Source: Rubritalea marina DSM 17716 (lineage in GTDB: Bacteria > Verrucomicrobiota > Verrucomicrobiia > Verrucomicrobiales > Akkermansiaceae). Taken from it: a stretch of 45,378 nucleotides of DNA. The notes under the pieces are model-generated. The model did not search any database. It was given only the letters and a program-made list of their open reading frames with translations, and was not told where the DNA came from. A program made the translations under genes and the position numbers. Location: positions 1-45,378 of the forward strand of contig NZ_KB899267.1 in NCBI RefSeq assembly GCF_000378105.1. The letters run 5' to 3'. This document shows, in pieces, positions 1 through 7,842 of the stretch. Every line of letters starts with the position of its first letter. Position 1 is the first letter of the stretch.

Positions 1-437
1 CCTTCATCTATCACATTAAGTGTTCGAAATCTCCTTCCATGATAGAGGCTGTCACTCATGAAGTCCATCGACCACATTACATGTGGCTCTGACGAGACAT
101 TCAAAGGTTGCTGCACTCTCTGTGGAAGACGCTTCTTTTTGCGTCTTGGAAGATTGAGGCCTAGATCCTTATAGACTCTCCAGACCTTCTTGTGGTTGTA
201 GCTATCACCATGCTGCCTCATCCAGTGGTAGCACTTCCAGAATCCCCATCGGCTATGTTTACTTACAACACTATTAAGCCTGTCGATGACTGGCTTATCA
301 CGTCGTAAGCGATCTGTAACTCCTCGGTAAAAACTAGAACGAGATAGCTGAAGAGCTTGGCAAGCTTTGGACTTGGTTAGTCCTCCTTCAAGCACAAGCC
401 AGTCGACTGCTTCTTTCTTTTCGACTGGCTTCAGAGC
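1..437 (-). CDS. IS3-family transposase OrfB, partial (DDE integrase core)
   Basis: Reading the -1 frame from the slippery site gives ALKPVEKKEAVDWLVLEGG and so on, continuous for about 145 codons to the window edge. Recognisable pieces are the HTH_21 segment (LQLSRSSFYRG), the linker with HSRWGFWKCYHWMRQHG, and VMWSMDFMSD, whose Asp is the first acidic residue of the DDE catalytic triad. The rest of the catalytic core lies beyond position 1. In the family this frame is made only as an OrfAB fusion by programmed -1 frameshifting. No internal stop is seen, so the visible part could be functional. Whether the element is active cannot be judged from this piece. Confidence 0.75.
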
Positions 438-697
438 TTTTTTTCAATCAACGATTTAAGCGCATTGTTCACCATAGCTAGATCAGCATACATGCGCTTA
501 AGACGACTATGTTCAGCTTCTAGCTCCTTGATTCGCTTAAGCTCGGAGACACCTAACCCTCCGTATTTGCTCTTCCACTTGTAATAAGTTGGCTGGCTAA
601 TCCCATGCTTGCGACATACGTCGCTTACTTTTATTCCTGCATCGGCTTCCTTTAAGATGGAGACGATCTGAGTCTCACTGTATTTGCTTCGTTTCAT
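431..697 (-). CDS. IS3-family transposase OrfA
   Basis: An 88-aa DNA-binding subunit of the IS3-type transposase. It opens with KRSKYSETQIVSILKEADAG, the classic IS407-group N-terminus, has a helix-turn-helix over residues 20-45 (CRKHGISQPTYYKWK) and a leucine-zipper-like helix over residues 50-88 ending IEKKL. In this family OrfA recognises the terminal repeats and dimerises with the OrfAB fusion. The stop at 431-433 lies just past a run of seven A and one G on the coding strand (444 to 437), a typical -1 slippery site. The ATG at 697 has only a weak upstream AGAAG. The gene looks intact. Confidence 0.85.
   Translation of the reverse strand: MKRSKYSETQIVSILKEADAGIKVSDVCRKHGISQPTYYKWKSKYGGLGVSELKRIKELEAEHSRLKRMYADLAMVNNALKSLIEKKL
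434..444 (-). promoter_or_regulatory. -1 ribosomal frameshift signal (A7G) between orfA and orfB
   Basis: The coding strand reads GAA AAA AAG CTC TGA at the end of OrfA. Slipping back by one base on A AAA AAG enters the OrfB frame, which is open. The motif and its position 3 to 10 bases before the OrfA stop match known IS3-family programmed frameshifting. I did not identify a stimulatory downstream structure. Confidence 0.6.
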
Positions 698-759
698 TTT
701 GCTTCTTTATGAACGAAAACCTCTACTTTAGAAATGTCTCAGTTCAGGGGAAGCTTACA

Positions 760-1060
760 CTTACAAGGGAACCCATAAATAGCAACAGAACTAGTGAACA
801 TGATACGCTTGCCTCGGCTGGACTTCAGAGCCAGTCACATTCACCTCGTAATACAATGACAGCGTCCCTATGCTCAGCAGCTAAGTTGATAATCACATCT
901 CCGCCAGCACTACAGCGTAGCAGTTGCTCCTTATCACAAATATCACACGCCATCTAAAGCTCTGGATAGGCTTCACTTTTGAGAATATCACCGCCCAAAC
1001 CTTCGAATCCTTTAAAGGGAACTAATACCAAATCGAGTTCCAAAAGAGACAATAGATTTT
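760..1060 (-). pseudogene. Decayed NAD-dependent epimerase/dehydratase, truncated by the IS element
   Basis: No intact frame is present, but minus-strand fragments match the extended-SDR family in order. The fragment ending SEAYPEL is stopped at about 955. It is followed by MACDICDKEQLLRCSAGGDV and IINLAAEHRD, the characteristic pre-catalytic segment. After another stop comes KRIMFTSSVAIYGF, the catalytic-Ser strand that precedes the active-site Tyr. The TSSVAIYGF stretch breaks off at the IS boundary near 759, so the IS sits inside the gene. In-frame stops and lost residues show decay. In an EPS locus such a gene would normally make a nucleotide sugar. The remnant may continue beyond the IS, left of the window. 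Confidence 0.6.
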
Positions 1061-1359
1061 TCTCTAATGTTTTAAGTAAGCGCTACGCGGATGGAGAATA
1101 ACTACGGGTTGCTCCCTGCAAAATAGACGTTTCTCTGCAGTCACGATACTAGCATTGCTCCTTTATCGAGCCTTTATTTTGCAGGGAGCATCTCCGTCTA
1201 GTGGCTCTTTTGAATCACGAAGTGGTATGAGGAATAATCGATAAGCGTCGCTTGTTTCAGTAGAGAGCAGAAATCCCAACGGGTTTCTATCCATCCAGCC
1301 ACTCTCTGTAGGCGCTAACTCATTCACAACACTTGGGAGTGAAGCTCCAAAATTAGTAA
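1061..1359. other. Intergenic remnant region with an unassigned open frame
   Basis: About 300 bases without a recognised gene. A minus-strand frame is open from about 1345 to a stop at 1163. It encodes a stretch containing NELAPTESGWMDRNPLGFLL and then YRLFLIPLRD, but it has no good start and I do not recognise the family. It could be the 3' end of another decayed gene. A long perfect inverted repeat (1110-1190) overlaps its downstream part. No tRNA or clear promoter is visible. Confidence 0.35.
1110..1190. repeat. Perfect 16-bp inverted repeat with 49-bp spacer
   Basis: Left arm 1110-1125 is tgctccctgcaaaata and right arm 1175-1190 is its exact reverse complement. Outside the arms, ggatggaga (1089-1097) and tctccgtct (1191-1199) can pair with a mismatch or wobble, so the structure may extend to about 110 bases. 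It is not followed by a T run on either strand, so it is not a simple terminator. It could be a remnant of a small mobile element, an inverted duplication, or a structured RNA. Confidence 0.6.
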
Positions 1360-3360
1360 TTACTTGCCTTGTTTTGAGTCACACTTAACCCTCTCAAGAA
1401 AGCGGGTCAGAGGGACTTCTAAAAATCGCTCTACCCCAGCCTTGGTGAGGTGGTCATCATCACGGTAGTAAGAGCGCTGAGCGAAAATAGAAGCAGGTTC
1501 ACCAGACGAATAGAACAAGGGTTTCACGTCAATCAATTCCACATTGTATGGCTGGAGACTTTGATAGATTTTTTCTACGGCATTCTGACGTTGATCGTAA
1601 GCCGCCTCAGATTGCACGAAACGTTGCTGTATCGGGTTAAGGCACGGATATGCTTGCATCTTTAAAAAGTCACGGGCTCCATTGAGGTACTCGGTTTCCG
1701 GTACCTGCTTCAGAATCCACACCTTCACACCTGCATTATGAAATTTCTCGACCATGGATACAAAATTGCGTCGTAAAACCTCTCCACTTTGTTCTTTAGT
1801 ATACGAATCGGTTCGATAATCACTCAAGTAGTTTTCTATCTCTTCGGCAGCAGTATGTCGATCCTGATCAATCTCATTAAAACCTTGCACTTTATTAGAC
1901 CATCTAGATATCAGCATAAGATGCTGGCATCCGGAATCGATAATTGCCTGACATACTACATGGCTTCTCCTCAGCTCTTCGTCTCGCTTCAACCTATCTT
2001 GGTTTGCCCACAATCCAGTCACTGGTACCCTTCCACTGTTTGCATAGAGGCGGCCTGAAATTGAAGCACTCTTTGCCCAATCGCTCAACTTTGGAGCTAA
2101 AGCCATCGCGTGACTATCGCCCCAAACAATGAAATCAACTTTGTCAAAGCTACTCCCAATATGCCTCCCACTCAAACCATATGGATCAGAACTCCATCCT
2201 CCACCTACTACATCATCTATCAACACATTGTAGCGAGGTTTGTTCAGAATATATGGCTGCGTCCACTTCCATAGCCCAACTGAAATCACCAACATCAACA
2301 CGGTGGCCAGAGTACCGAAGTAGATCAAAGGTTTGTTACCTGATATAAAGCCTGCTCTAAAAGGAGTTTCCACGTACTTCCATGAGATGTAACCAAATAT
2401 AAATGCAAGTGTGATTTGAATGGCCATCAACCATGGTTCATATGCCACAAAAAGATGGTTACAATAAGATATAATAGGCCAATGCCACAGATACAATGAA
2501 TATGAGATAAGGCCAACAAAGACCAAGGGTTTCCTCTGCAGTATTTTACCAGCGCCGTTCAGATAATGATTATTTGACCAAATGAATAGGCATGCGCCGA
2601 ACACTGGTGGAAGCGCAGCCATTCCCGGGAAGTTTGTTTGTTTGTCATAGGTCAACACTGGAATCAAAATCATTGCGATGCCAACCCATCCCATCACTTC
2701 TGCGAGCACACGGGGCAATTCCTTTTTGAAAATCGGATACACTGCCAGCAATGCACCTGCCAGCATTTCCCAAGCCCTATAGGGCAACAAAAAAAACGTA
2801 TCCGACGTCTTGGTATGGACACATACAACTGCCAGTGAAAGTGAGATCACAAAGGCTAACGTTAACAGCAGTCGCATCCAATTGGCTCGATATCTATATA
2901 CAAGCATCATTAAGACTGGGAGCACCACATAGAATTGTTCTTCTACCGATAGCGACCATGTATGCAACAAAGGCTTCAATTCTGCACCATCTGAAAAGTA
3001 ATCACTATTCCGGTTGAAATACCAATTTGCCATCATCACGGAATGGCAGGTCAATGACCGCAGAAGGCTAAAGTAGTCTTTAGGCAAAAGGATAAAATAG
3101 CCTATCAAAACTGTCACTAAGCACATAACCAACGCAGCAGGAGCGATGCGTCTAATTCTTCTCACCCAAAACTCTTGTATTGAAAACGTACCATTCTGCA
3201 GATCCCTCAGAATAATCGACATAATCAAATACCCTGAAATCACAAAAAAGATATCCACACCTACAAAGCCCCCTGGTAATATACCGCCTACATGAAAAAG
3301 TAGCACGGCAAGTACCGAAATCCCCCTTAACCCATCAATCTCTACTCGATATCGATCCAT
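1360..3360 (-). CDS. OafA/OatA-like O-acyltransferase with C-terminal SGNH domain
   Basis: A 666-aa inner-membrane acyltransferase. Residues 1-370 form an acyltransferase-3 domain of about ten membrane segments, with the family motifs IDGLRGISV, LFHVGG (His23), GVDIFFVISGYLI and HTWSLSVEEQFY. Residues 405-660 form a periplasmic SGNH domain with GDSHA (Ser416) and DDDHLT (Asp-His near 634-637) as the probable catalytic residues. The family moves an acyl group, usually acetyl, across the membrane onto surface sugars. Here the substrate is probably the polysaccharide made by this locus. The ATG is preceded by AGGAG at a good distance. The gene is last in the intact part of the cluster and has its own 147-base leader, so it may be separately transcribed. 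Confidence 0.85.
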   Translation of the reverse strand: MDRYRVEIDGLRGISVLAVLLFHVGGILPGGFVGVDIFFVISGYLIMSIILRDLQNGTFSIQEFWVRRIRRIAPAALVMCLVTVLIGYFILLPKDYFSLLRSLTCHSVMMANWYFNRNSDYFSDGAELKPLLHTWSLSVEEQFYVVLPVLMMLVYRYRANWMRLLLTLAFVISLSLAVVCVHTKTSDTFFLLPYRAWEMLAGALLAVYPIFKKELPRVLAEVMGWVGIAMILIPVLTYDKQTNFPGMAALPPVFGACLFIWSNNHYLNGAGKILQRKPLVFVGLISYSLYLWHWPIISYCNHLFVAYEPWLMAIQITLAFIFGYISWKYVETPFRAGFISGNKPLIYFGTLATVLMLVISVGLWKWTQPYILNKPRYNVLIDDVVGGGWSSDPYGLSGRHIGSSFDKVDFIVWGDSHAMALAPKLSDWAKSASISGRLYANSGRVPVTGLWANQDRLKRDEELRRSHVVCQAIIDSGCQHLMLISRWSNKVQGFNEIDQDRHTAAEEIENYLSDYRTDSYTKEQSGEVLRRNFVSMVEKFHNAGVKVWILKQVPETEYLNGARDFLKMQAYPCLNPIQQRFVQSEAAYDQRQNAVEKIYQSLQPYNVELIDVKPLFYSSGEPASIFAQRSYYRDDDHLTKAGVERFLEVPLTRFLERVKCDSKQGK

Positions 3361-3401
3361 AACTTACTCCTGTTCTTCTATGAGACCACTCCCAATACCT
3401 A

Positions 3402-3416
3402 AAGTTATAATAACTT
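3402..3416. promoter_or_regulatory. Palindrome upstream of the SGNH acyltransferase gene
   Basis: aagttataataactt is an AT-rich near-palindrome with 7-bp arms around one central base, about 40 bases upstream of the ATG at 3360. It could be an operator or part of a promoter. No convincing -35/-10 pair was fixed around it. Confidence 0.25.
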
Positions 3417-3507
3417 ACAGCCCAATACAGCAGAGGTGGTGATTATTGGTGTGACGCTTCAATGTCGCTTGATTATTTACACTAATGACAGTGCAGTAAC
3501 TTGGTTA

Positions 3508-4494
3508 CTATAGGCTTTCATTAGACGAGCTAGAGTGCTTACGAGTTTTATTAACGACAGCTGACGGCGAAACATCAAAACGAGTAATCAGTAACATAGC
3601 CAAAATGGGGTAGAGTAAAAATATTCCATTTTCGCCACGAAGTGCGTAATTACCAGCGTGAAACGCAAAGGCTATGAAAAGAAACGGCATCCGTAGTGGG
3701 CGGAAAAACAGAGCAATGGGGAAAAAAACTTCAAAAGCAATGGTTACGATACCAGTTAGCCTTAATGCGGGCAAGGAGTCGTAGAGCCAATAGTAGATCG
3801 AGTTCCTGTCGGGCGAACACATATAGGAAACATCGTCAACAAACAAATAGTATCGGCTAGTTAAGCCATTCATCCACTCGACACCACCTTGATATAAGAG
3901 CTTCCATAACCCGGAGTAGGAATAAGCGTATGCAATTAATGCCAGAAATAAGTTTCCAGCCCACGCGTACGATTGTGGCTCGGATAACAGTTGCTTAGAA
4001 GAATTCGCCCCTCTGTTTCTGATGAATGCATCAAGAGAGAAGCAATCACCGCATGGAGCAAAGAATAGTACGAGAAGGAACCAAACTGGCGCAATCCTAG
4101 GGTGATGAAGTTCCCCGAAAGACCACATGTGTGAAACCAGGAGCAGGTAGCCAATCGCAAAAATACGAATCGATACTTTTGTTCCTAAACCAAGGACTGA
4201 AAAGATGCCAGAAATGACGGTAATCCAATGGACACTCAACCAAATACTAGAGTGCGTTGCGTAGTCACCCACGAGCATTCTAAGTAAAAAGACTGCGGGT
4301 CGCTCAGTGCTGGCAGTTCCATTCACGGCATCCAGAGCGATGGTGAGCTCCAATGGCGGTAAGGCAAACATCAGGATCAGAAGACAGCCCAATGCACGAG
4401 CAATACCGAGGTCATAAGCATTCTGCCCTTGAAACCATATACAATCCCATAGCCTCTTGATCGATGCAGGTATAGATTTTGTCTTGTTGCTCAT
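3508..4494 (-). CDS. HTTM-domain membrane protein
   Basis: A 328-aa multi-pass membrane protein of the HTTM family, the domain shared with vitamin K-dependent gamma-carboxylase. Visible family features are the N-terminal YDLGIARALGCLL, HHPRIAPVWFLLVLFFAPCGD near 130-150, the SGLWKLLYQGG segment near 194-204, and FAFHAGNYALRG near 276-287. Several hydrophobic helices lie between them. The bacterial proteins have no established reaction. The ATG overlaps the stop of the preceding DCC gene as ATGA, so the two are translationally coupled. HTTM and DCC genes are often neighbours, which suggests a redox-linked function. Its place in the EPS locus hints at a polymer or envelope modification, but that is inference. 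Confidence 0.75.
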   Translation of the reverse strand: MSNKTKSIPASIKRLWDCIWFQGQNAYDLGIARALGCLLILMFALPPLELTIALDAVNGTASTERPAVFLLRMLVGDYATHSSIWLSVHWITVISGIFSVLGLGTKVSIRIFAIGYLLLVSHMWSFGELHHPRIAPVWFLLVLFFAPCGDCFSLDAFIRNRGANSSKQLLSEPQSYAWAGNLFLALIAYAYSYSGLWKLLYQGGVEWMNGLTSRYYLFVDDVSYMCSPDRNSIYYWLYDSLPALRLTGIVTIAFEVFFPIALFFRPLRMPFLFIAFAFHAGNYALRGENGIFLLYPILAMLLITRFDVSPSAVVNKTRKHSSSSNESL

Positions 4495-5435
4495 TTACTC
4501 TCCTCCAGTTTATTATCCGTGACATCAACCAACACGATGCGTGGAGGGACATGGTTTAAATCCACCCGCGTACTCGTAGCTCGAATACCGACAACCACTT
4601 CATTGACTCTTTGTTGAAGCAATGGAACAAGAACCTCTAAAGCTTCTTGATCACCATTGATTGACGGCCTTAAAATTTCTTTAGAAAACACATCATTGGT
4701 GTAGCCAAAGTTATAACTTGTAAATTTGGTAGGAACTACCTCACCTCCTTCTAGAAGAATCTCAAATGTGGATATCGTCTTGAACATTTCGGAAGAATCT
4801 TTCGAGTATCCATACATTGGAAATTTAACAAAAGGATACAAGACCCCTCTACCAGGAATGATTGAACCGAGGAACACCAAAATGGATAAAACTACGATGA
4901 CCATGTTGTATCGCTTCGGCCTAGGCAGATTCTCTAACTGATCATGATTTTCTGGTGCAAACTCGCTCGTATCAGCATCTACTAGCATACGCTGCCTAAG
5001 CTCCATACTAGGAATTGCACAGACATCCTTAGATACTGGAATTTTACGACGAACTTTGGCGATTATTCTATACCCCAGCCCCCTCAGCGATCGCGGCAAC
5101 AATTTGATTCCATAGATCCAACGGTATGATCGCTTAAGAAACTGAGCTATTTGGATGACGGCATCAGCTTCTTGATAGATCGATCCGTCTTGATCTATAA
5201 ATATAATAGAATCAATCTCGCGTAAAGGAGCAGGAACTAACGATACCGCCAATTGCGAGCCGAGAGGAGCAAATCGTATAAGCGGTTTTTGTTCACTCTT
5301 AATGACAAACCTCACCCAAGCATTGCAAAAATTGCATTCGTCATCAAATAACAATATAGGGTGCAAATCCTCATCGAGGGCGTGTTTATTCATAAAAAGG
5401 TGGCTACTTGTTAACAGCGTATTTGTCAAATACAT
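4491..5435 (-). CDS. DCC-family thiol-disulfide oxidoreductase with C-terminal extension
   Basis: Residues 25-130 are a DCC1-like domain: PILLFDDECNFCNAWVRFV carries the CxxC pair (Cys34/Cys37) expected of a thioredoxin-like redox site, followed by the RFAPLGSQ segment. After about residue 175 there is an extra part, with one membrane segment (YNMVIVVLSILVFLGSIIPG) and a roughly 110-residue soluble domain with no recognised family. Most DCC proteins are near 130 aa, so this is a fusion. A TTG at 5438 precedes the chosen ATG, and the ATG at 5393 is also possible because the domain begins just after it. The stop overlaps the HTTM start. Confidence 0.7.
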   Translation of the reverse strand: MYLTNTLLTSSHLFMNKHALDEDLHPILLFDDECNFCNAWVRFVIKSEQKPLIRFAPLGSQLAVSLVPAPLREIDSIIFIDQDGSIYQEADAVIQIAQFLKRSYRWIYGIKLLPRSLRGLGYRIIAKVRRKIPVSKDVCAIPSMELRQRMLVDADTSEFAPENHDQLENLPRPKRYNMVIVVLSILVFLGSIIPGRGVLYPFVKFPMYGYSKDSSEMFKTISTFEILLEGGEVVPTKFTSYNFGYTNDVFSKEILRPSINGDQEALEVLVPLLQQRVNEVVVGIRATSTRVDLNHVPPRIVLVDVTDNKLEESK

Positions 5436-5540
5436 CAATCTTCATGCCCAATTATACAACATAACCAATAGAACTTCCTGACTTTCTTGTATGCTAGCGT
5501 CATGTAATCACCGTAATATCACGCCCCATCAAAGAGGGGG

Positions 5541-6665
5541 CTAAAGGCCTAGAAGCACTTCCAAATACTTTTTTAGTACAATCTTCTCGTCGTATTCTTG
5601 TTCCACTTTGTCTCGACTGTTCGCTGCCATTTGCTTGCGCTCAGTAAGTGGCATACGGATCATGTCCAGCATGACGTCGGCAAGGCTCTGTGGATTTTTA
5701 GCTTCACAAAGTAAACCGTTGTAACCGTGATCGACGATTTCTCGGCAGCCTGGCATGTTGGTGGTGATGAGTGGCAGGCCAATCGCTCCAGCTTCGATCA
5801 ATGAGCGCGGTGTCCCCTCGCGGTAGGCACTGGGTAGCACCAGACAATCGGCATGGCGCAGGAAGGGGCGCACATCGTCACTTGATCCCTCATAGTGCAG
5901 CAACCCTTCACTTTGCCATTGCTGGACTTCCGCGAGGCTTACCGCACTAGGGTTCGCCACTCCCACAAAGCCAAGGAGCGAGACCCTGATCTTAGGGTAT
6001 TCACGTTTCACCATGCGCGTGGCCTCCACCAGATCGAGCAAGCCTTTGTCTTTGAGCAAGCGGCCGACAAAAAGAAACTCCATCTCGGCACCATCTCGCG
6101 CCGAATACGCGGTGCGTTGGAACCTGTTCAAGTCCACCCCTGAGCCCGGCAGGAGTCCTGCTTGAGCATGAGAAACCATTCCTTGCTCCAGAAACAGCTG
6201 GCGATCGTCTGGGTTTTGAAAGAATACCGTCCGCGAGCGGCGCAGCGCCAGTTTGTAGAGGAATTTGGCGAGGTTTTGGATCCAGCCGCCGCGCACGAAG
6301 ACATTACCCAGACCGGCCACATTATTCAGCACTGGCACACCATAGCAATGCGCCGCAAGTGAACCGTATATATTCGGCTTGATCGTGTAGCCTAGGTAAA
6401 AGTCTGGCTTCAGCTTGCGCAGCACCTGCAGGTAGTGCAGCATCAGCATGCCATCCTGCAGCATCGAAGTCCCCTGTTGCCTCATCGGCAACTCGACATA
6501 GTCGGCACCCAATGGCTCGATGCGGGCGCTGTAGTCATCCTTCGGCGCCACCACCGTCACCCGGTAACCCGCAGCGACAAAACCTTGGATCAAACCACTG
6601 CGGAAGTTGATGACATTCCATGAGGAATTGACGGAGAATAGGATGTGTTTCTTGGACTGACTCAT
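5541..6665 (-). CDS. GT4 glycosyltransferase, PglA/Cap1-like
   Basis: A 374-aa GT-B fold glycosyltransferase that probably adds one sugar to the lipid-linked repeat unit on the cytoplasmic face. The N-terminal domain has the family-typical NSSWNVINFRSGLI and GYTIKPNIYG. The C-terminal domain has FLFVGRLLKDKGLLDLVEA and a GT4 EX7E motif (Glu283 to Glu291, in REGTPRSLIEAG). This pattern is typical of the branch containing PglA-like N-acetylgalactosaminyl or galacturonosyl transferases, but the donor cannot be fixed from sequence. It lies 28 bases after the next GT4 gene and is probably co-transcribed with it. A GC-rich stem (about 5521-5540) follows its stop without a T run. Confidence 0.8.
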   Translation of the reverse strand: MSQSKKHILFSVNSSWNVINFRSGLIQGFVAAGYRVTVVAPKDDYSARIEPLGADYVELPMRQQGTSMLQDGMLMLHYLQVLRKLKPDFYLGYTIKPNIYGSLAAHCYGVPVLNNVAGLGNVFVRGGWIQNLAKFLYKLALRRSRTVFFQNPDDRQLFLEQGMVSHAQAGLLPGSGVDLNRFQRTAYSARDGAEMEFLFVGRLLKDKGLLDLVEATRMVKREYPKIRVSLLGFVGVANPSAVSLAEVQQWQSEGLLHYEGSSDDVRPFLRHADCLVLPSAYREGTPRSLIEAGAIGLPLITTNMPGCREIVDHGYNGLLCEAKNPQSLADVMLDMIRMPLTERKQMAANSRDKVEQEYDEKIVLKKYLEVLLGL

Positions 6666-6693
6666 GCTCTGCTAAATGCTCTAATGCGTGGCG

Positions 6694-7842
6694 CTATCCA
6701 TTGCTACAGGATTGGTAGACATCTGCCACTTCTTCGGCGCACTTGCGCCAGCTGAATTGCTTAGCACGCAGCAGCCCCATGTGCTTCATCTCCTCGGACA
6801 GCTTAAGGTCGAGGCAAAGGGATCTGATCCCCTCGGCGATCGAATGCGCTTGGTGAGGATCGACCAAGGCTGCGGCGTCACCGGCGACTTCGGGAAGGGA
6901 TGAAATGTTGGAAGTGACCACCGGGCAGGTCGAAGCCATTGCTTCCAGAACGGTCAAGCCAAAGCCTTCGAACAAGGAAGCATGGACATAGACTGAGGCC
7001 CTTCGATAGAGTGCCCGCAGCTGTTCATCACTGACAAAGCCCAAGAAGTGCACTCGGTCTTCCAGCCCATATTCGGTGACCAGCTCTTTCACCTGCTCAA
7101 AGTCCCAGCCGTCCCCCCCCACGGTCACGAGGTGATGCGGGATTTCATCTTTGAGTTCGGCCAGTGCTTTCAGCACCCCTTGGACATTTTTGCGCGGGCT
7201 AATTTTCCCAGCACTGAGGATGATCGGCAGTTCGGCTGAGGGCAATCCCTGCAGCGACTCCAAGCAAGCGGGATCTGGCGCAGCGAAAAACTCTTGCCCC
7301 ACCCCTTCGTGCACCACGTGAATTCTATCCGAGAGATCGACCCCGTAGTGGCTGTGGCCGTAGTCCAGCAACTCATCGGCGGTGGCCTGCGACACACAGA
7401 TCATTGCCACAGCCTGCTGTACCGCTTGATCGAGGCTATTCTGCATGATCCACGGTGGTGATCCTTGAAAGTATTCTGGGTGGGTGAGTGGGCCGATGTC
7501 GTGCACCGTGACAATGTAGGGTAGCTTGGTGGCGATCGGGTAACCTAAAGAGACTGCATGCAGGAGATCGGAGCGATGCTGCAACCAGGTCTCGATCCTC
7601 GGCCAATGGAGAAAATTCCACAGCAAGGGGGTGAGCTTTTGCCCCAGCGGCAAGATTTCTAGTGAGGTCTCGGCTTGCAGCTGCTGCAGGTCCTCTGCGG
7701 CACGGTTGCTCCAGGCCGCCACGGGCACCAAGCGCGGGCCATTCGGCAGCTCCTCCATCGCCTCGTACAGCTCATGCGCGTAGCGGGCGATCCCATGCCC
7801 ATTCTTCGAGGCAAATTGGTTTGAAAAGTAGGTGATATTCAC
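6694..7842 (-). CDS. GT4 glycosyltransferase (mannosyltransferase-like)
   Basis: A 382-aa GT4 enzyme. N-terminal GHGIARYAHELYEAM and the HDIGPLTHPEYF segment are typical of the WbaZ/MtfB-like branch. The C-terminal half has ILSAGKISPRKNVQGVLKAL and the EX7E motif in FEGFGLTVLEAMA. It should transfer a hexose, often mannose in this branch, to the growing repeat unit. The start is GTG, and GTGA overlaps the stop of the upstream gene, so translation is coupled. Base composition is high in GC, as for the other GT4 genes, and unlike the more AT-rich gene just upstream. Confidence 0.82.
   Translation of the reverse strand: MNITYFSNQFASKNGHGIARYAHELYEAMEELPNGPRLVPVAAWSNRAAEDLQQLQAETSLEILPLGQKLTPLLWNFLHWPRIETWLQHRSDLLHAVSLGYPIATKLPYIVTVHDIGPLTHPEYFQGSPPWIMQNSLDQAVQQAVAMICVSQATADELLDYGHSHYGVDLSDRIHVVHEGVGQEFFAAPDPACLESLQGLPSAELPIILSAGKISPRKNVQGVLKALAELKDEIPHHLVTVGGDGWDFEQVKELVTEYGLEDRVHFLGFVSDEQLRALYRRASVYVHASLFEGFGLTVLEAMASTCPVVTSNISSLPEVAGDAAALVDPHQAHSIAEGIRSLCLDLKLSEEMKHMGLLRAKQFSWRKCAEEVADVYQSCSNG

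Larger units (their letters stand above)
1..759 (-). mobile_element. IS3-family insertion sequence (IS407-like), cut by window edge
   Basis: Seen: two consecutive minus-strand frames with the IS3 layout, an 88-aa helix-turn-helix OrfA followed by an OrfB frame that runs off the left edge. The likely outer end is near 759, where the minus strand reads TGTAAGCTTCCCCTGAACTG, starting with the TG typical of IS3 termini. Immediately outside it an epimerase-like reading frame is broken off, which supports this boundary. The other terminal repeat and the target duplication lie outside the window, so the exact end is inferred. The subgroup rests on the OrfA sequence style. Confidence 0.75.

Noticed and set aside
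709-957. Plus-strand 82-codon open frame over the IS boundary
   Set aside because: It spans the IS end and runs antisense to clear epimerase fragments. It has no family resemblance and no ribosome site.
5521-5540. GC-rich stem after the PglA-like gene as a terminator
   Set aside because: The stem GCCCC/GGGGC is short and no T run follows on the coding strand. It is noted in the gene entry only.
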